From contig CAILUH010000055.1 in assembly GCA_903837335.1 (NCBI GenBank), positions 1 through 38,621 on the forward strand: 38,621 nucleotides of DNA, in the 5' to 3' direction. The stretch comes from an uncultured beta proteobacterium (GTDB taxonomy: Bacteria; Pseudomonadota; Gammaproteobacteria; Burkholderiales; Burkholderiaceae). The notes under the pieces are model-generated. The model worked only from the letters and a program-made list of their open reading frames with translations. It ran no database searches and was not told where the DNA came from. The first letter of the stretch is position 1, and each line of letters begins with the position of its first letter. A program made the translations under genes and the position numbers. Below are positions 1 through 10,400 of the stretch, piece by piece.

Positions 1-455
1 GTTGGGTAAACAGCTGAACCAGGCATGTTGTTGGTATTACCAACGTCGGTTGCGGCAATTTGGTTAAACATGGGGGTGTATTGAGTACCGAAAGCAAACT
101 GACCTACGCCTGCTTTACCAACACCACCGAAGCCTTGACGAGTCTGCCATGACGACATAGACGCGTTAGTAGGCTGCATATCGGTCTCTAAGGTGAAGAA
201 GGCAATCATTCCGCCGCCTAAATCTTCTGTACCTTTAAAGCCTAAACGGCTGGTCTGTTCCATCGAGTTACCGAAAATAGAACTGTTGGTTTGGCCTGAT
301 GGTGCAACAGTACCAGCAGCGTTGGAAGCTGCGCCAGTAGCCTTTTGATTCAGGTAACCAACGTCAACTACACCGTACACGGTCACGCTTGACTGGGCAG
401 AAGCAGCACCAGCAAAAGCGCCGAGAGCGGCAAGTGCAAATAGCGATTTTTTCAT
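1..455 (-). CDS. Gram-negative porin, N-terminal part (runs off the window's left edge)
   Basis: Not in the ORF track (edge-truncated). Reverse complement from the ATG at 455 reads MKKSLFALAALGAFAGAASAQSSVTVYGVVDVGYLNQKATGAASNAAG...SRLGFKGTEDLGGGMIAFFTLE, a signal peptide plus the SSVTVYG.vD.gy / GfKGtEDLG.G..A.F.lE signature of betaproteobacterial porins. GGAG lies just upstream of the ATG. Confidence 0.93.
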   Translation of the reverse strand, partial: MKKSLFALAALGAFAGAASAQSSVTVYGVVDVGYLNQKATGAASNAAGTVAPSGQTNSSIFGNSMEQTSRLGFKGTEDLGGGMIAFFTLETDMQPTNASMSSWQTRQGFGGVGKAGVGQFAFGTQYTPMFNQIAATDVGNTNNMPGSAVYP

Positions 456-660
456 TCGTAAATCTCCATAAAGTAAGAATGCGCCCATAAAATTCGGGAC
501 TTGTGCAGTATCAGCCATTTGCCTCTACCGACTTAGCTTGAGGGCAGATACCCCCGCTTTTTGCTTGTGAAAAGGGAGTTTTTTGGTTTTCTTTGTTGTA
601 TCTCGACAACATGACCCTGTTTTTAGGGTATTCAGGCCATTTAGATGCCAAAATTGTCAG

Positions 661-2169
661 ATGGCAAGTCGCGAATTCCTGAAAATCCTGCGTTCTGCCC
701 GTCAGGGTGATGTTTTTGCGCAACAAGAATTGGCTACTATTTATTTACAGGGTCATTTTAACACCCCAATTCAGCCCAATAATGCCTTAGTTTGGCTTGA
801 AAGGGCTTATGTAGCTACTGTGAGTAAAAACTTACCAGGTGACTTGCAAGGGCATTCGCCGAGTAACCCCCTAAGTGAACTTTTTACCCAATTAGTGCAA
901 ATCCCACTTGCCGCAACTTTTGGCTCACCATCATTTCATTTTGCTTGGGACCGTTTTTGGGCGTTGGCTGATGAGGGGAATAGCGAGGCCCGCTGGCAGT
1001 TAGCAAACTTATTATTAAACCCCAAGCAACTTGACCTACAAGAACAGTTGGCGGCCTGGTTAAGCAAACAGCTGCTTTGTGATGATGAGAGCTTCGCAAG
1101 ACTACAAACGCAATGCAAACACTATTTAGAAATCATTGCCGCTGAGGAAAGTTTTTTGGCCAACAAGGCAAAAGACTTGTTGATTCAATTGCAACCTAAA
1201 AATGAATTGCTCACTTCACTTTGGAATAACTGGTTGTCGACTCAAGATGAGTCGGCACTGCAACAAGCGGCTGAGTTAGGACTAACCACTGCGAAGCTAA
1301 CACTAGGTTTACGTCTGGCCCAGCCCAAAACGCCTACTGAAAAAAAGAATGGCTCGAGTAAGTCGAATGCGCCCCTGAAAAAAGCAGTCCATTGGCTTGA
1401 GTTAGCCGGCAAAGACGGAGATCCCCAAGCTTGGTATGCACTTGGTGAAATTTATCGGCGGCCGCAATTTTCAGGATATAGCGCCCAAGAAAGTGATCGC
1501 TGTTTTGATCGTGCGGCCGATTTAGGACACGCAGAAGCCCAATTTCGCAAAGCAGCTACCTTATGGCGTAAGCGCGATAAGGTAGAGGAAAAAATCACCG
1601 GCTTACAAGCCTCTTATTGGGCCTGGCAAGCACATCAACAAGGTATTGCCGAGGCACACGCTTTATTGATGAAAATTTTACTGAGCTGTCCCAATCCAGC
1701 GCAAAATGCTTGGTATGCATTAGCCCAATGCGCTGAGCTTGCCTTAGCCCGACATAGCGATCATCAGTTAACTGGAGGCTGGATGCTCATGTGCCACCGC
1801 ATTGTGATTGCCAACCAATTTAACTTTAGTAAAACGGAATTACTACTGGCAGAAATTGATCAGCTCCAGCTTGAACATTGTGTGGTGGTTGATGTGCGCT
1901 GGGAATTACCTAAAATTTTGCCACGCTTAACGCAAATTGAAACCACGCAACAACGCCGTTGCCTTTTTGCTGCCAGCAAAGCAGTAGAACAATTAGCCAC
2001 CATTCGCGAGCCCAACGATGCTGAGTTTTTAGCTCCCGGGGAAGGAAATTTACGCCAACGACGCTATCGCTTCGAACGCTTAAGTCAATGGCTGACGCAA
2101 AATTTTGCGCCTCAACTTACCGGCAAGAAGTCGCCCATTAAAATTCAGAGTCTTCAGCAACAAATTTAA
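661..2169 (+). CDS. Sel1/TPR-like repeat protein, function unknown
   Basis: ORF 583..2169; internal ATG at 661 (MASREFLKILRSARQGDVFAQQELATIYLQG) is the more plausible start. Several Sel1-like motifs: GDVFAQQELATIYL...ALVWLERAY, GNSEARWQLANLLL, AVHWLELAGKDGDPQAWYALGEIYRRP, CFDRAADLGHAEAQFRKA. Confidence 0.8.
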   Translation: MASREFLKILRSARQGDVFAQQELATIYLQGHFNTPIQPNNALVWLERAYVATVSKNLPGDLQGHSPSNPLSELFTQLVQIPLAATFGSPSFHFAWDRFWALADEGNSEARWQLANLLLNPKQLDLQEQLAAWLSKQLLCDDESFARLQTQCKHYLEIIAAEESFLANKAKDLLIQLQPKNELLTSLWNNWLSTQDESALQQAAELGLTTAKLTLGLRLAQPKTPTEKKNGSSKSNAPLKKAVHWLELAGKDGDPQAWYALGEIYRRPQFSGYSAQESDRCFDRAADLGHAEAQFRKAATLWRKRDKVEEKITGLQASYWAWQAHQQGIAEAHALLMKILLSCPNPAQNAWYALAQCAELALARHSDHQLTGGWMLMCHRIVIANQFNFSKTELLLAEIDQLQLEHCVVVDVRWELPKILPRLTQIETTQQRRCLFAASKAVEQLATIREPNDAEFLAPGEGNLRQRRYRFERLSQWLTQNFAPQLTGKKSPIKIQSLQQQI

Positions 2170-2181
2170 ATTGTCACGCCT

Positions 2182-3021
2182 TTAAGAATTCGTTGGGGCG
2201 CTGCCAACGACCTCATCTTCACTCGCCGCAGTCGGTTTTTTTTCATAAAAGCGCGCAATAAATAAGCCGAGCTCATACAGCAGCGACATAGGCACTGCTA
2301 ATAACAATTGCGACAAAATATCGGGTGGTGTGACAACTGCAGCGATCACAAATGCACCGACAATCACGTAAGGGCGGATTTCTCGTAGCTTAGCCAAGGG
2401 AACAACACCCATACGCACTAACACAACGACGACCACAGGAACTTCAAAGGTGATACCAAAGGCTAAGAAAGTCGTCATAGCGAAACTTAAATAGTTATCG
2501 ATGTCGGTCAGCATCTCAGCCCCAAGGGGAGCGTTGTAGTGCGCCATGAATTTAAAGACGGTGGGGAAGACTAAAAAGTAGGCAAACGACATGCCAATAA
2601 TAAATAATGAGTAGCTGCTGACCACCAAGGGCACGATTAAACGGCGTTCGTGTGTATAGAGCCCGGGGGCAATAAAAGCCCAGAGTTGATACATCACTAC
2701 TGGCAGGGCAATGACAAATGCAACGAGCATCGTGACTTTCATAGGCACAAAAAAGGAGCCCGTAATATCGGTCACAATCATTTTTCCTCCGCTGGGTAAA
2801 GCGGCTAATAAAGGTTGGGCAAACAAATGGAAAATTTCCGGCGCCCAATACACCAAACTCATAAAAATGATGATGATGGCAAGCGCTGCTTTAATAATGC
2901 GGTCACGCAACTCAACTAAATGCGAAATAAACGTTTCTTGCAAGCCCTCACTGGCTGGAGAAGCATTATCTGAATTCGTATTTGCTTGTTGGGTATTGTC
3001 CTGCGTACCGGGATCAGTCAT
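2182..3021 (-). CDS. tatC: Sec-independent protein translocase TatC
   Basis: 279 aa multi-TM protein; ETFISHLVELRDRIIKA, FxxPG-type FIAPGLYTHERR, FGITFEVPVV; adjacent to tatB and tatA. Confidence 0.97.
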   Translation of the reverse strand: MTDPGTQDNTQQANTNSDNASPASEGLQETFISHLVELRDRIIKAALAIIIIFMSLVYWAPEIFHLFAQPLLAALPSGGKMIVTDITGSFFVPMKVTMLVAFVIALPVVMYQLWAFIAPGLYTHERRLIVPLVVSSYSLFIIGMSFAYFLVFPTVFKFMAHYNAPLGAEMLTDIDNYLSFAMTTFLAFGITFEVPVVVVVLVRMGVVPLAKLREIRPYVIVGAFVIAAVVTPPDILSQLLLAVPMSLLYELGLFIARFYEKKPTAASEDEVVGSAPTNS

Positions 3022-3036
3022 AACTTAGCCTCAACA

Positions 3037-3531
3037 TTATTGCGAGGCGAGATGACGAAAGCGCTTCATCCGTGCTGCGCCTGACTGCACTCGCCGTCGC
3101 ACTCCCGAAGCATGTTTGTACCAAAGGGGTCGCGCTGCTTGGCGGACTCGCCAGCTTGAACGGCCTTGACGCAAGCTATCGCGAAATACTTTGTTTTCAT
3201 CTATTTGTAAGTTAACGGGATAACTATTACTACTAGTGGAATAGTCGTAGCTATCGGCTTGATCACTTAAATGCGTACCAGCTTCGGTGAAAGTAGAGTT
3301 CAAACTACTTTCAACATCTTTAATTGCCGCGGTACTTTCTTCACGCAATTTTTTAAACTCATCTAATTCAATTTGCCGATTAACTTCACTGCGCACTTCG
3401 GCCATATAGCGTTGTGCCCGCCCAAACAAGTTACCAGCCATCCGCGCCACTTTGGGCAAACGTTCAGGGCCAACTACTACCAACGCCACTACCGCAATCA
3501 AGGCGAGCTTTGAAACGCCTAAATCAATCAT
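3037..3531 (-). CDS. tatB: Sec-independent protein translocase TatB
   Basis: MIDLGVSKLALIAVVALVVVGPERLPKVARMAGNLFGRAQRYMAEVRSEV, a typical TatB N-terminus; between tatA and tatC. Confidence 0.96.
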   Translation of the reverse strand: MIDLGVSKLALIAVVALVVVGPERLPKVARMAGNLFGRAQRYMAEVRSEVNRQIELDEFKKLREESTAAIKDVESSLNSTFTEAGTHLSDQADSYDYSTSSNSYPVNLQIDENKVFRDSLRQGRSSWRVRQAARPLWYKHASGVRRRVQSGAARMKRFRHLASQ

Positions 3532-3550
3532 TTAGAGTCGATCATGAAAA

Positions 3551-3778
3551 CTATTTATGCAGATCTTTAGCTTGTACGTCAACCGTTTTTTCTGTGGCAT
3601 TGGCGGTCTGCTGAGGAATTTGTTCGGTTTTAGCTTCTTCGCTCGTTTTCATACCATCTTTAAAGCCTTTCACTGCGCCACCTAAATCTGTCCCAATATT
3701 ACGTAATTTTTTTGTGCCAAAAACTAGCATCACAATAACCAACACAATTAACCAGTGCCAAATGCTAAATGAACCCAT
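3551..3778 (-). CDS. tatA: Sec-independent protein translocase TatA
   Basis: 75 aa; [43 protein letters not shown], canonical TatA. Confidence 0.97.
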   Translation of the reverse strand: MGSFSIWHWLIVLVIVMLVFGTKKLRNIGTDLGGAVKGFKDGMKTSEEAKTEQIPQQTANATEKTVDVQAKDLHK

Positions 3779-3798
3779 TTCTTTCTCCTTAAATCAAA

Positions 3799-4173
3799 TC
3801 AGCTTGCTTGCTTTTTCCAAGGCCGCTCACCGCCCATGACATGCAAATGGAGGTGATAAACTTCTTGCCCGCCATCTGCGCCATTATTGACCATTAAACG
3901 AAAGCCGCCATCTTGACCCGGTCGACAGCCTTGTTCTTGAGCAAGACGGGGGGCTAATGCCATCATTCTACCTAGCAATGGCGCGTCAATGTTTGTTACC
4001 GAGGCTAACATCGGTAAATGCTTTTTAGGAATCATTAGAAAATGAACTGGGGCCGCTGGCTTAATATCGTGAAAAGCGAGAATTTCCTCATCCTCATAGA
4101 TTTTCCGTGCCGGAATTGTCCCGGCAATAATTTTGCAAAATAAACAATCGGGATCATGACTTAAAACGCTCAT
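3799..4173 (-). CDS. HIT-family nucleotide hydrolase/transferase (HinT-like)
   Basis: [28 protein letters not shown]... and the HIT motif [15 protein letters not shown]. Overlaps hisE by 4 nt. Confidence 0.95.
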   Translation of the reverse strand: MSVLSHDPDCLFCKIIAGTIPARKIYEDEEILAFHDIKPAAPVHFLMIPKKHLPMLASVTNIDAPLLGRMMALAPRLAQEQGCRPGQDGGFRLMVNNGADGGQEVYHLHLHVMGGERPWKKQAS

Positions 4174-4571
4174 ACAGCTTTTCGACCCGCTTTTTCAGCG
4201 ATGCCTGAAATCCCTTCACGTCGTGTAAGCTCGGCCAATACATCCTCCGGTCGGAGATTAAATTGCGCTAGAGCGACTAGGCAATGGAACCACAAATCTG
4301 CCATTTCTCCAACCAAAAGTGCTTGCTTTGCGGGGCTCAAATTGGCCTGCCGAGAATCTTTTGCTGCCATCACGGTTTCGGTAGCCTCTTCGCCAATTTT
4401 TTTCAAAATGGCATCATCGCCCTTGGTAAATAGGGCGGCAATATACGAGTTACTCGAATCTGCGGTGCCGTTTTGCAAAGCAGCTCGGCGCTGCTCAACA
4501 ACATCAGCCAAATGGGCTAATACGGCATCTGGATTCGCAGGGTGCGAATTTTTTTTACTTACTGGAGTCAT
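4170..4571 (-). CDS. hisE: Phosphoribosyl-ATP pyrophosphatase HisE
   Basis: [31 protein letters not shown]...[15 protein letters not shown]; his operon context. Confidence 0.96.
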   Translation of the reverse strand: MTPVSKKNSHPANPDAVLAHLADVVEQRRAALQNGTADSSNSYIAALFTKGDDAILKKIGEEATETVMAAKDSRQANLSPAKQALLVGEMADLWFHCLVALAQFNLRPEDVLAELTRREGISGIAEKAGRKAV

Positions 4572-4575
4572 TTAC

Positions 4576-4971
4576 TCATTTTATGCTGGTGTTCAGCCAG
4601 CTAGCGCTAGTGGCATCCCAGGTTTGGAAAAAACAACTGTGGGCGCCGGTATGGCAAGCAATATGATCTTTTTGGATTACCTGCAATAAGAGGGTGTCGC
4701 CATCGCAATCAAGGCCAATAGCCTCTATGGTTTGGGTGTGACCGGATTCTGCGCCCTTGTGCCATAGCTGATTGCGTGAGCGTGACCAATACACTGCCTG
4801 CCCCAAGCGCAGACTGGCCAATAAAGCGTCGCGATTCATCCAGGCCATCATTAAGACATCGCCCGAGCCAACTTCTTGTGCAATAACGGGCACCAGGCCT
4901 TGTTGATTCCAGTGAATTTGCTCCAGCCAAGGGCCACTTTGCAAATTCGGTGTGGGTATAAATGCAGTCAT
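4576..4971 (-). CDS. hisI: Phosphoribosyl-AMP cyclohydrolase HisI
   Basis: [43 protein letters not shown]...[11 protein letters not shown]...[10 protein letters not shown]. Confidence 0.97.
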   Translation of the reverse strand: MTAFIPTPNLQSGPWLEQIHWNQQGLVPVIAQEVGSGDVLMMAWMNRDALLASLRLGQAVYWSRSRNQLWHKGAESGHTQTIEAIGLDCDGDTLLLQVIQKDHIACHTGAHSCFFQTWDATSASWLNTSIK

Positions 4972-4994
4972 AAATAGTATTTTGACTTATTTCC

Positions 4995-5753
4995 TCATTG
5001 CCTTACGGCAATGCCCTTACTGGCCAAATATTCTTTTGCTTGTTTCACCGTGAAATCGCCGTAATGAAAAATACTTGCAGCTAACACGGCATCAGCATGG
5101 CCTTTAGTAATGCCATCAACTAAATGCTGTAAATTTCCAACTCCGCCGGAAGCGATCACGGGAATCGACACTGCCTTACTTACAGCCGCCGTTAATTCAA
5201 GATCAAAGCCATCTTGGGTGCCATCCCGGTTCATGCTAGTAAGCAAAATTTCACCTGCGCCGCGTTGGCTAACTTCAGCGGCCCAAGCTACTGCATCCAT
5301 TCCGGTTGCGGTGCGCCCACCATGGGTAAATACTTCCCAAAATCCAGGGCCGGTTTGTTTGGCATCTATGGCAACCACGATACATTGCGAACCGTAATAT
5401 GCGGCAGCTTCAGAAATTAATTGCGGGCGATTAACCGCTGATGAATTTATGCTGACTTTATCAGCGCCTGCATTTAACAAGCGGCGCACGTCTTGAACTG
5501 TTCGTACGCCACCGCCTACGGTAAGGGGTATAAATACCTTGGCCGCTACGGCTTCAATAATTGGCAACAATAAATCTCGCCCATCTGAAGTAGCCGTAAT
5601 ATCTAAAAAAGTGAGCTCATCAGCACCTTGATCGTTATAACGCTGAGCAATTTCAAGTGGATCGCCAGCGTCACGTAAACCAATAAAATTCACGCCCTTC
5701 ACCACTCGACCTGCAGTGACATCTAGGCATGGAATGATGCGCTTAGTTAACAT
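4995..5753 (-). CDS. hisF: Imidazole glycerol phosphate synthase subunit HisF
   Basis: [34 protein letters not shown]...; the ORF track starts one codon earlier at a TTG (5756), ATG at 5753 preferred. Confidence 0.97.
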   Translation of the reverse strand: MLTKRIIPCLDVTAGRVVKGVNFIGLRDAGDPLEIAQRYNDQGADELTFLDITATSDGRDLLLPIIEAVAAKVFIPLTVGGGVRTVQDVRRLLNAGADKVSINSSAVNRPQLISEAAAYYGSQCIVVAIDAKQTGPGFWEVFTHGGRTATGMDAVAWAAEVSQRGAGEILLTSMNRDGTQDGFDLELTAAVSKAVSIPVIASGGVGNLQHLVDGITKGHADAVLAASIFHYGDFTVKQAKEYLASKGIAVRQ

Positions 5754-5830
5754 CAATAACCAACATCATGCAAATTGTGTTTGTTATCGTCATCATGTTG
5801 CGTGCTCGCCTAAGCTAATCATGGCTAGGC

Positions 5831-6580
5831 TTAGCGCAATTTTTCAGTTAACTGGTCGGCATATTGCTGCGCTACTGTTAAATCTAAATCGCCTGAATAG
5901 ATTGAGCGACCAGCGATCACCCCCATGACGCCTTCGTTTTCAATCGCACACAAGGCATCGATATCTGCGTTACTAGACAACCCTCCGCTAGCAATGACGG
6001 GAATGCGCACGGCTTGCGCCAGCTTTAAAGTCGCTTCGAGATTGATGCCTTGTAACATACCATCGCGACCAATATCCGTATAGATAATCGCCTCTACTCC
6101 ATAGTCTTCAAATTTCTTGCCCAGATCAATTACTTCATGGCCCGTTAGCTTGCTCCAACCATCGGTAGCCACCTTGCCATCACGCGCATCGATACCCACC
6201 ATAATATGGCCACTAAAGGCAGTGCAGGCGTCTTGTAAAAATCCTGGGTTTTTAACTGCAGCCGTACCAATAATGATGGTTTTAATCCCATCATCTAAGA
6301 GCCGTTCGATGGTTTCTAAATCGCGAATACCACCACCGAGCTGAACGGGTATCTCGTCGCCCACGGCTTTTAAAATCGCCTTGATCGCTAATTCATTTTT
6401 AGGCTTTCCCGCAAAGGCACCATTTAAATCAACTAAATGTAAGCGCCGTGCGCCTTTGGAAATCCAGTGTTTTGCCATCGCTGCTGGGTCAGCAGAAAAA
6501 ACGGTGGCACGCTCCATGTCACCTTGCTCTAAACGAACACATTGCCCATCTTTGATATCAATTGCAGGAATTAGCAGCAT
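5831..6580 (-). CDS. hisA: HisA, phosphoribosylformimino-5-aminoimidazole carboxamide ribotide isomerase
   Basis: [22 protein letters not shown]...; ORF extends to 6625 but the canonical start is the ATG at 6580. Confidence 0.96.
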   Translation of the reverse strand: MLLIPAIDIKDGQCVRLEQGDMERATVFSADPAAMAKHWISKGARRLHLVDLNGAFAGKPKNELAIKAILKAVGDEIPVQLGGGIRDLETIERLLDDGIKTIIIGTAAVKNPGFLQDACTAFSGHIMVGIDARDGKVATDGWSKLTGHEVIDLGKKFEDYGVEAIIYTDIGRDGMLQGINLEATLKLAQAVRIPVIASGGLSSNADIDALCAIENEGVMGVIAGRSIYSGDLDLTVAQQYADQLTEKLR

Positions 6581-6605
6581 AATAAAATCGATATAGGTAG
6601 TTAAT

Positions 6606-7259
6606 CTAAGGTTGCCAAGCGACAAAATTACGATACAACATTAACCCGTATTCTGCACTTTTTTCCGGGTGAAATTGGGTCGCGAAAATATTATCGCGCG
6701 CCACGGCAGAGGTAAACCATGCCCCATATTCAGTTGACCCAACGGTATCTTCAGGGCGGGTAGGCACTGCATAAAAGCTATGGACAAAATAAAAATTGCT
6801 GAGGTCGGGTATGCCAGTCCAAAGAAAGTGGGGCTTATCTTGCCTCACTTGGTTCCAACCCATATGGGGGACTTTAAATTCAGCGCCATCAGCCTGCAAC
6901 CGACCAGCCAAAGCAAAGCGCTCGACCGTGCCAGAAATTAATCCCAAACAGGGCGTCGCCGTTAATGAAGCTGATTCTGCACTGCTGTCAAAGAGCATCT
7001 GTTCGCCAACACAAATACCTAATAGGGGTTTGGTTTTTGCAGCACTTAATACTGCCTCAAGCAAACCAGAGACCTGCAAATGCTTCATGCAATCGGGCAT
7101 TGCTCCTTGCCCAGGCAGAACTACCCGTTGAGCTTGCTGAATTTCGGCAGCGGTGCGTGCGATTACAATTTCGGTATTGGGTGCCACTTGCTTAAGCGCC
7201 TGATAAACCGAGCGCAAATTTCCCATGCCGTAATCAACGATGGCAATATGTTGTGCCAA
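6606..7259 (-). CDS. hisH: Imidazole glycerol phosphate synthase glutamine amidotransferase subunit HisH
   Basis: [16 protein letters not shown]...[13 protein letters not shown]...FVHSFYAVP...[13 protein letters not shown]. Confidence 0.97.
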   Translation of the reverse strand: MAQHIAIVDYGMGNLRSVYQALKQVAPNTEIVIARTAAEIQQAQRVVLPGQGAMPDCMKHLQVSGLLEAVLSAAKTKPLLGICVGEQMLFDSSAESASLTATPCLGLISGTVERFALAGRLQADGAEFKVPHMGWNQVRQDKPHFLWTGIPDLSNFYFVHSFYAVPTRPEDTVGSTEYGAWFTSAVARDNIFATQFHPEKSAEYGLMLYRNFVAWQP

Positions 7260-7322
7260 AGCGGCCTTCAGTTTTTGGTTTTAAAGGGTCCATCTTGCTA
7301 TTCTCAACTGGTTTGAAAATAA

Positions 7323-7910
7323 TTACAGACTTCCCTTGGTGGATGGAACAAGACTGGGGGCGCGCGGATCAATCGTTAAAGCCATGCGCAAAGCACGACC
7401 AAAGGCCTTAAAAACCGTTTCGATTTGATGGTGCGCATTCACACCGCGTAAATTATCAATATGCAAAGTTACGCCAGCATGATTAACAAATCCACGGAAA
7501 AATTCAATACTTAAATCGACATCAAAATCGCCCACCCGCGCCCGGGTAAACGGCACATTAAATTCAAGGCCCGGACGTCCAGAAAAGTCGATCACTACTC
7601 TGGACAGCGTCTCATCCAAAGGCACGTAAGCATAGCCATAACGGGTAATACCTATTTTATCGCCGACTGCTTTGGCAATCGCCTGTCCCAAAGCGATGCC
7701 GACATCTTCGACAGTATGGTGATCGTCAATATGGGTATCGCCATTCGCGCTGATCTTTAAATCAATCATGCCGTGGCGCGCAATTTGATCGAGCATGTGA
7801 TCAAGAAAAGGGACGCCAGAGGCTAATTCAGCCTGCCCAGTACCATCCAGATTGAGCACAATGTGGATTTTTGTTTCAGAGGTATTGCGTGTAACGTCGG
7901 CTTGCCGCAT
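7323..7910 (-). CDS. hisB: Imidazoleglycerol-phosphate dehydratase
   Basis: [25 protein letters not shown]...[14 protein letters not shown]...[16 protein letters not shown]...[17 protein letters not shown]. Confidence 0.97.
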   Translation of the reverse strand: MRQADVTRNTSETKIHIVLNLDGTGQAELASGVPFLDHMLDQIARHGMIDLKISANGDTHIDDHHTVEDVGIALGQAIAKAVGDKIGITRYGYAYVPLDETLSRVVIDFSGRPGLEFNVPFTRARVGDFDVDLSIEFFRGFVNHAGVTLHIDNLRGVNAHHQIETVFKAFGRALRMALTIDPRAPSLVPSTKGSL

Positions 7911-7990
7911 GCTTCAGTGCGCCGGAAGGCGAAGTATTAATTGAAGACTCATAATATCATTCTCACTTCCCCAACACTACCCCTATACTC

Positions 7991-9055
7991 ATGAGTCGCT
8001 TTTGGAGCCCAGTAGTTCACACCCTTACCCCCTATGTGCCGGGTGAGCAGCCTCAATTGAAGCGGCTGTTGAAGCTCAATACCAATGAAAGCCCTTACGG
8101 ACCTTCACCTCTGGCGCTCGCAGCCATTGCTGAGCAAAATACGCCTGATTTGCGGCTGTATCCCGACCCAAGTGGTTTCGAACTAAAACAAATCATTGCT
8201 CAGCAATACGGCTTAGCGGTAGACCAAATTTTTCTAGGGAATGGTTCTGATGAAGTCTTGGCACATGTTTTTTTAGGTCTTTTGAAGCATGAGCAAGCCG
8301 TTTTATTTCCAGATATTACGTATAGTTTTTACCCGGTGTACTGCAAGCTATTTGGCATTCAAGCACAAACGATTCCCCTGGGAAGTAATTTTGAAATTTG
8401 CCTTGAGGACTATGCCAAACCGAATGGCGGGATTATTTTTCCCAACCCCAATGCGCCTACAGGGCGCGCCTTAGCAAGCAAAGCTATTGCTGGCCTCATC
8501 CAAACTAATCCTAATTCAGTCATCGTGATTGATGAGGCCTATGTCGATTACGGTACTGAATCTTGCGTGCCACTCTTGCAAGGGGACTCCTGCCCAGAAA
8601 ATGTATTAGTGATACAGACGCTCTCAAAATCCCGTGCCTTGGCAGGTTTGCGGGTGGGTTTTGCCATGGGTCATCCACGCCTAATTGAAGCCTTAGAACG
8701 GGTGAAAAATAGTTTTAATTCTTATCCCTTAGGCCGTTTAGCGCAAGCTGGTGCACGCGCAGCTATTGCTGATCAAAAATACTTAGAAGCGATATCCGCT
8801 AAAGTGATTGCTACCCGCCAAGTATTAATTACTGCCCTTGATCGACTGGGCTTCAATACTATTCCCTCGACTGCCAATTTTGTTTTTACCCGCCACCCCA
8901 AACATACTGGCGTGCAGTTATATCAAACTCTAAGGGCCAGAGGAATCGTCGTACGGCACTTTAATTTACCGCGCATCGCAGATTATTTGCGCATTACGAT
9001 TGGCACGGACGAGCAAAACTCTGAACTCATTCAAGCATTACAAGAAATTGTTTAG
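7991..9055 (+). CDS. hisC: Histidinol-phosphate aminotransferase
   Basis: MSRFWSPVVHTLTPYVPGEQP...LNTNESPYGPSP...FLGNGSDEVL...VIDEAYVDYG...TLSKSRALAGLRVGFAMG. Opposite strand to the other his genes. Confidence 0.96.
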   Translation: MSRFWSPVVHTLTPYVPGEQPQLKRLLKLNTNESPYGPSPLALAAIAEQNTPDLRLYPDPSGFELKQIIAQQYGLAVDQIFLGNGSDEVLAHVFLGLLKHEQAVLFPDITYSFYPVYCKLFGIQAQTIPLGSNFEICLEDYAKPNGGIIFPNPNAPTGRALASKAIAGLIQTNPNSVIVIDEAYVDYGTESCVPLLQGDSCPENVLVIQTLSKSRALAGLRVGFAMGHPRLIEALERVKNSFNSYPLGRLAQAGARAAIADQKYLEAISAKVIATRQVLITALDRLGFNTIPSTANFVFTRHPKHTGVQLYQTLRARGIVVRHFNLPRIADYLRITIGTDEQNSELIQALQEIV

Positions 9056-9068
9056 TATTTATTCGGCG

Positions 9069-10400
9069 CTAAGCGCGGGATTTTTTGAGGCGCATTTCTG
9101 CGGCGCGAGCATGGGCTTGCAAGCCTTCGCCGTGGGCGAGGGTGCTGGCGATTTGACCTAAGGTTTGCGCACCGGCTTCGCTTACTTCAATCATGCTCGA
9201 CCGTTTGATGAAATCGTAGACGCCTAATGGCGAAGAAAAGCGTGCCGTACGGGCGGTTGGTAATACATGGTTTGGTCCCGCACAATAATCGCCCAATGAT
9301 TCACTAGTGTAGTTACCCATAAAGATGGCGCCAGCATGGCGAATCAACTCTGCCCATTGCCGCGCATCTTGTGCACAAATTTCTAAATGCTCGGGCGCGA
9401 TGGTGTTGGCAATTTCACAAGCCTGCTGCAGATCATTTACCTGAATGAACAGTGCTCGCTTCGATAAAGAAATACGAATTACCTCTTGGCGCGGCATTTC
9501 CGGCAAGAGTCTTTGCATACTCGCTTCGACTTGATTGATAAAATTGACATCAGGACAAACTAAGATTGATTGGGCTAGCTCATCATGCTCTGCTTGTGAA
9601 AATAAATCCATTGCGACCCAATCGGGATTAGTAGTGCCATCACAAATAATTAAAATTTCTGAAGGCCCCGCAATCATGTCGATGCCAACCTGACCAAACA
9701 CCCTACGCTTAGCGGCAGCAACATAGGCATTACCGGGCCCAACAATTTTATCGACCGCAGGAATCGTAGCTGTGCCATAGGCGAGCGCAGCGACTGCTTG
9801 AGCACCGCCAATCGTAAAAACCCGGTCTACTCCAGACAACCACGCGGCCGCCAACACTAAATTATTGCGACTACCATCGGGAGTTGGTACTACCATGATG
9901 ACTTCAGACACGCCGGCTACTTTGGCTGGAATGGCATTCATTAATACGGATGATGGATAGGCTGCTTTTCCCCCGGGCACATAAATACCTACTCGATCCA
10001 GCGGAGTCACTTTTTGTCCCAGCCGCGTACCATCGGCTTCGGTGTAATCCCAAGTTTGACAGCCCGCATACAGGCGCTGCTGATCATGATAGCTACGAAT
10101 GCGCATAGCTGCGCTATTCAAAGCTTGAGACTGCTCTGCGGGTAATTGTAAATAGGCCTTTTCTAGATCACTGCGCAGAATTTCTAAGGCGCTGGCGGTT
10201 TTTACCTGTAAGCGATCAAATTGATTGGTATACCTAAGCAAAGCTTCATCGCCTTGCGTTTGAATTGCCAGAATAATTTCCGCTGCCTTCAGATCAATTG
10301 CGGCATCCTCCGCAAGCGGAATAGAGAGGCTCGCTAGCAGGGTTTGCTGAAAATTAGCCGCACCGCTTTCGAGCCGCTGAATTTTCACACTTGCGCTCAT
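9069..10400 (-). CDS. hisD: Histidinol dehydrogenase
   Basis: 443 aa; [27 protein letters not shown]...[14 protein letters not shown]...[10 protein letters not shown]...[12 protein letters not shown]. Overlaps hisG by 4 nt. Confidence 0.97.
   Translation of the reverse strand: MSASVKIQRLESGAANFQQTLLASLSIPLAEDAAIDLKAAEIILAIQTQGDEALLRYTNQFDRLQVKTASALEILRSDLEKAYLQLPAEQSQALNSAAMRIRSYHDQQRLYAGCQTWDYTEADGTRLGQKVTPLDRVGIYVPGGKAAYPSSVLMNAIPAKVAGVSEVIMVVPTPDGSRNNLVLAAAWLSGVDRVFTIGGAQAVAALAYGTATIPAVDKIVGPGNAYVAAAKRRVFGQVGIDMIAGPSEILIICDGTTNPDWVAMDLFSQAEHDELAQSILVCPDVNFINQVEASMQRLLPEMPRQEVIRISLSKRALFIQVNDLQQACEIANTIAPEHLEICAQDARQWAELIRHAGAIFMGNYTSESLGDYCAGPNHVLPTARTARFSSPLGVYDFIKRSSMIEVSEAGAQTLGQIASTLAHGEGLQAHARAAEMRLKKSRA

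Noticed and set aside
2711-3028. 105-aa plus-strand ORF over tatC
   Set aside because: Antisense shadow of tatC; no supporting motif.
4201-4689. 162-aa plus-strand ORF over hisE/hisI
   Set aside because: Antisense to two well-recognised genes; composition (Ser/Ala/Arg-rich) is typical of a shadow frame and there is no recognisable domain.
7919-9069. GCGCCG/CGGCGC inverted repeat as the recombination site that flipped hisC
   Set aside because: Only 6 bp; expected by chance over this distance. Kept only as a remark in the hisC finding.
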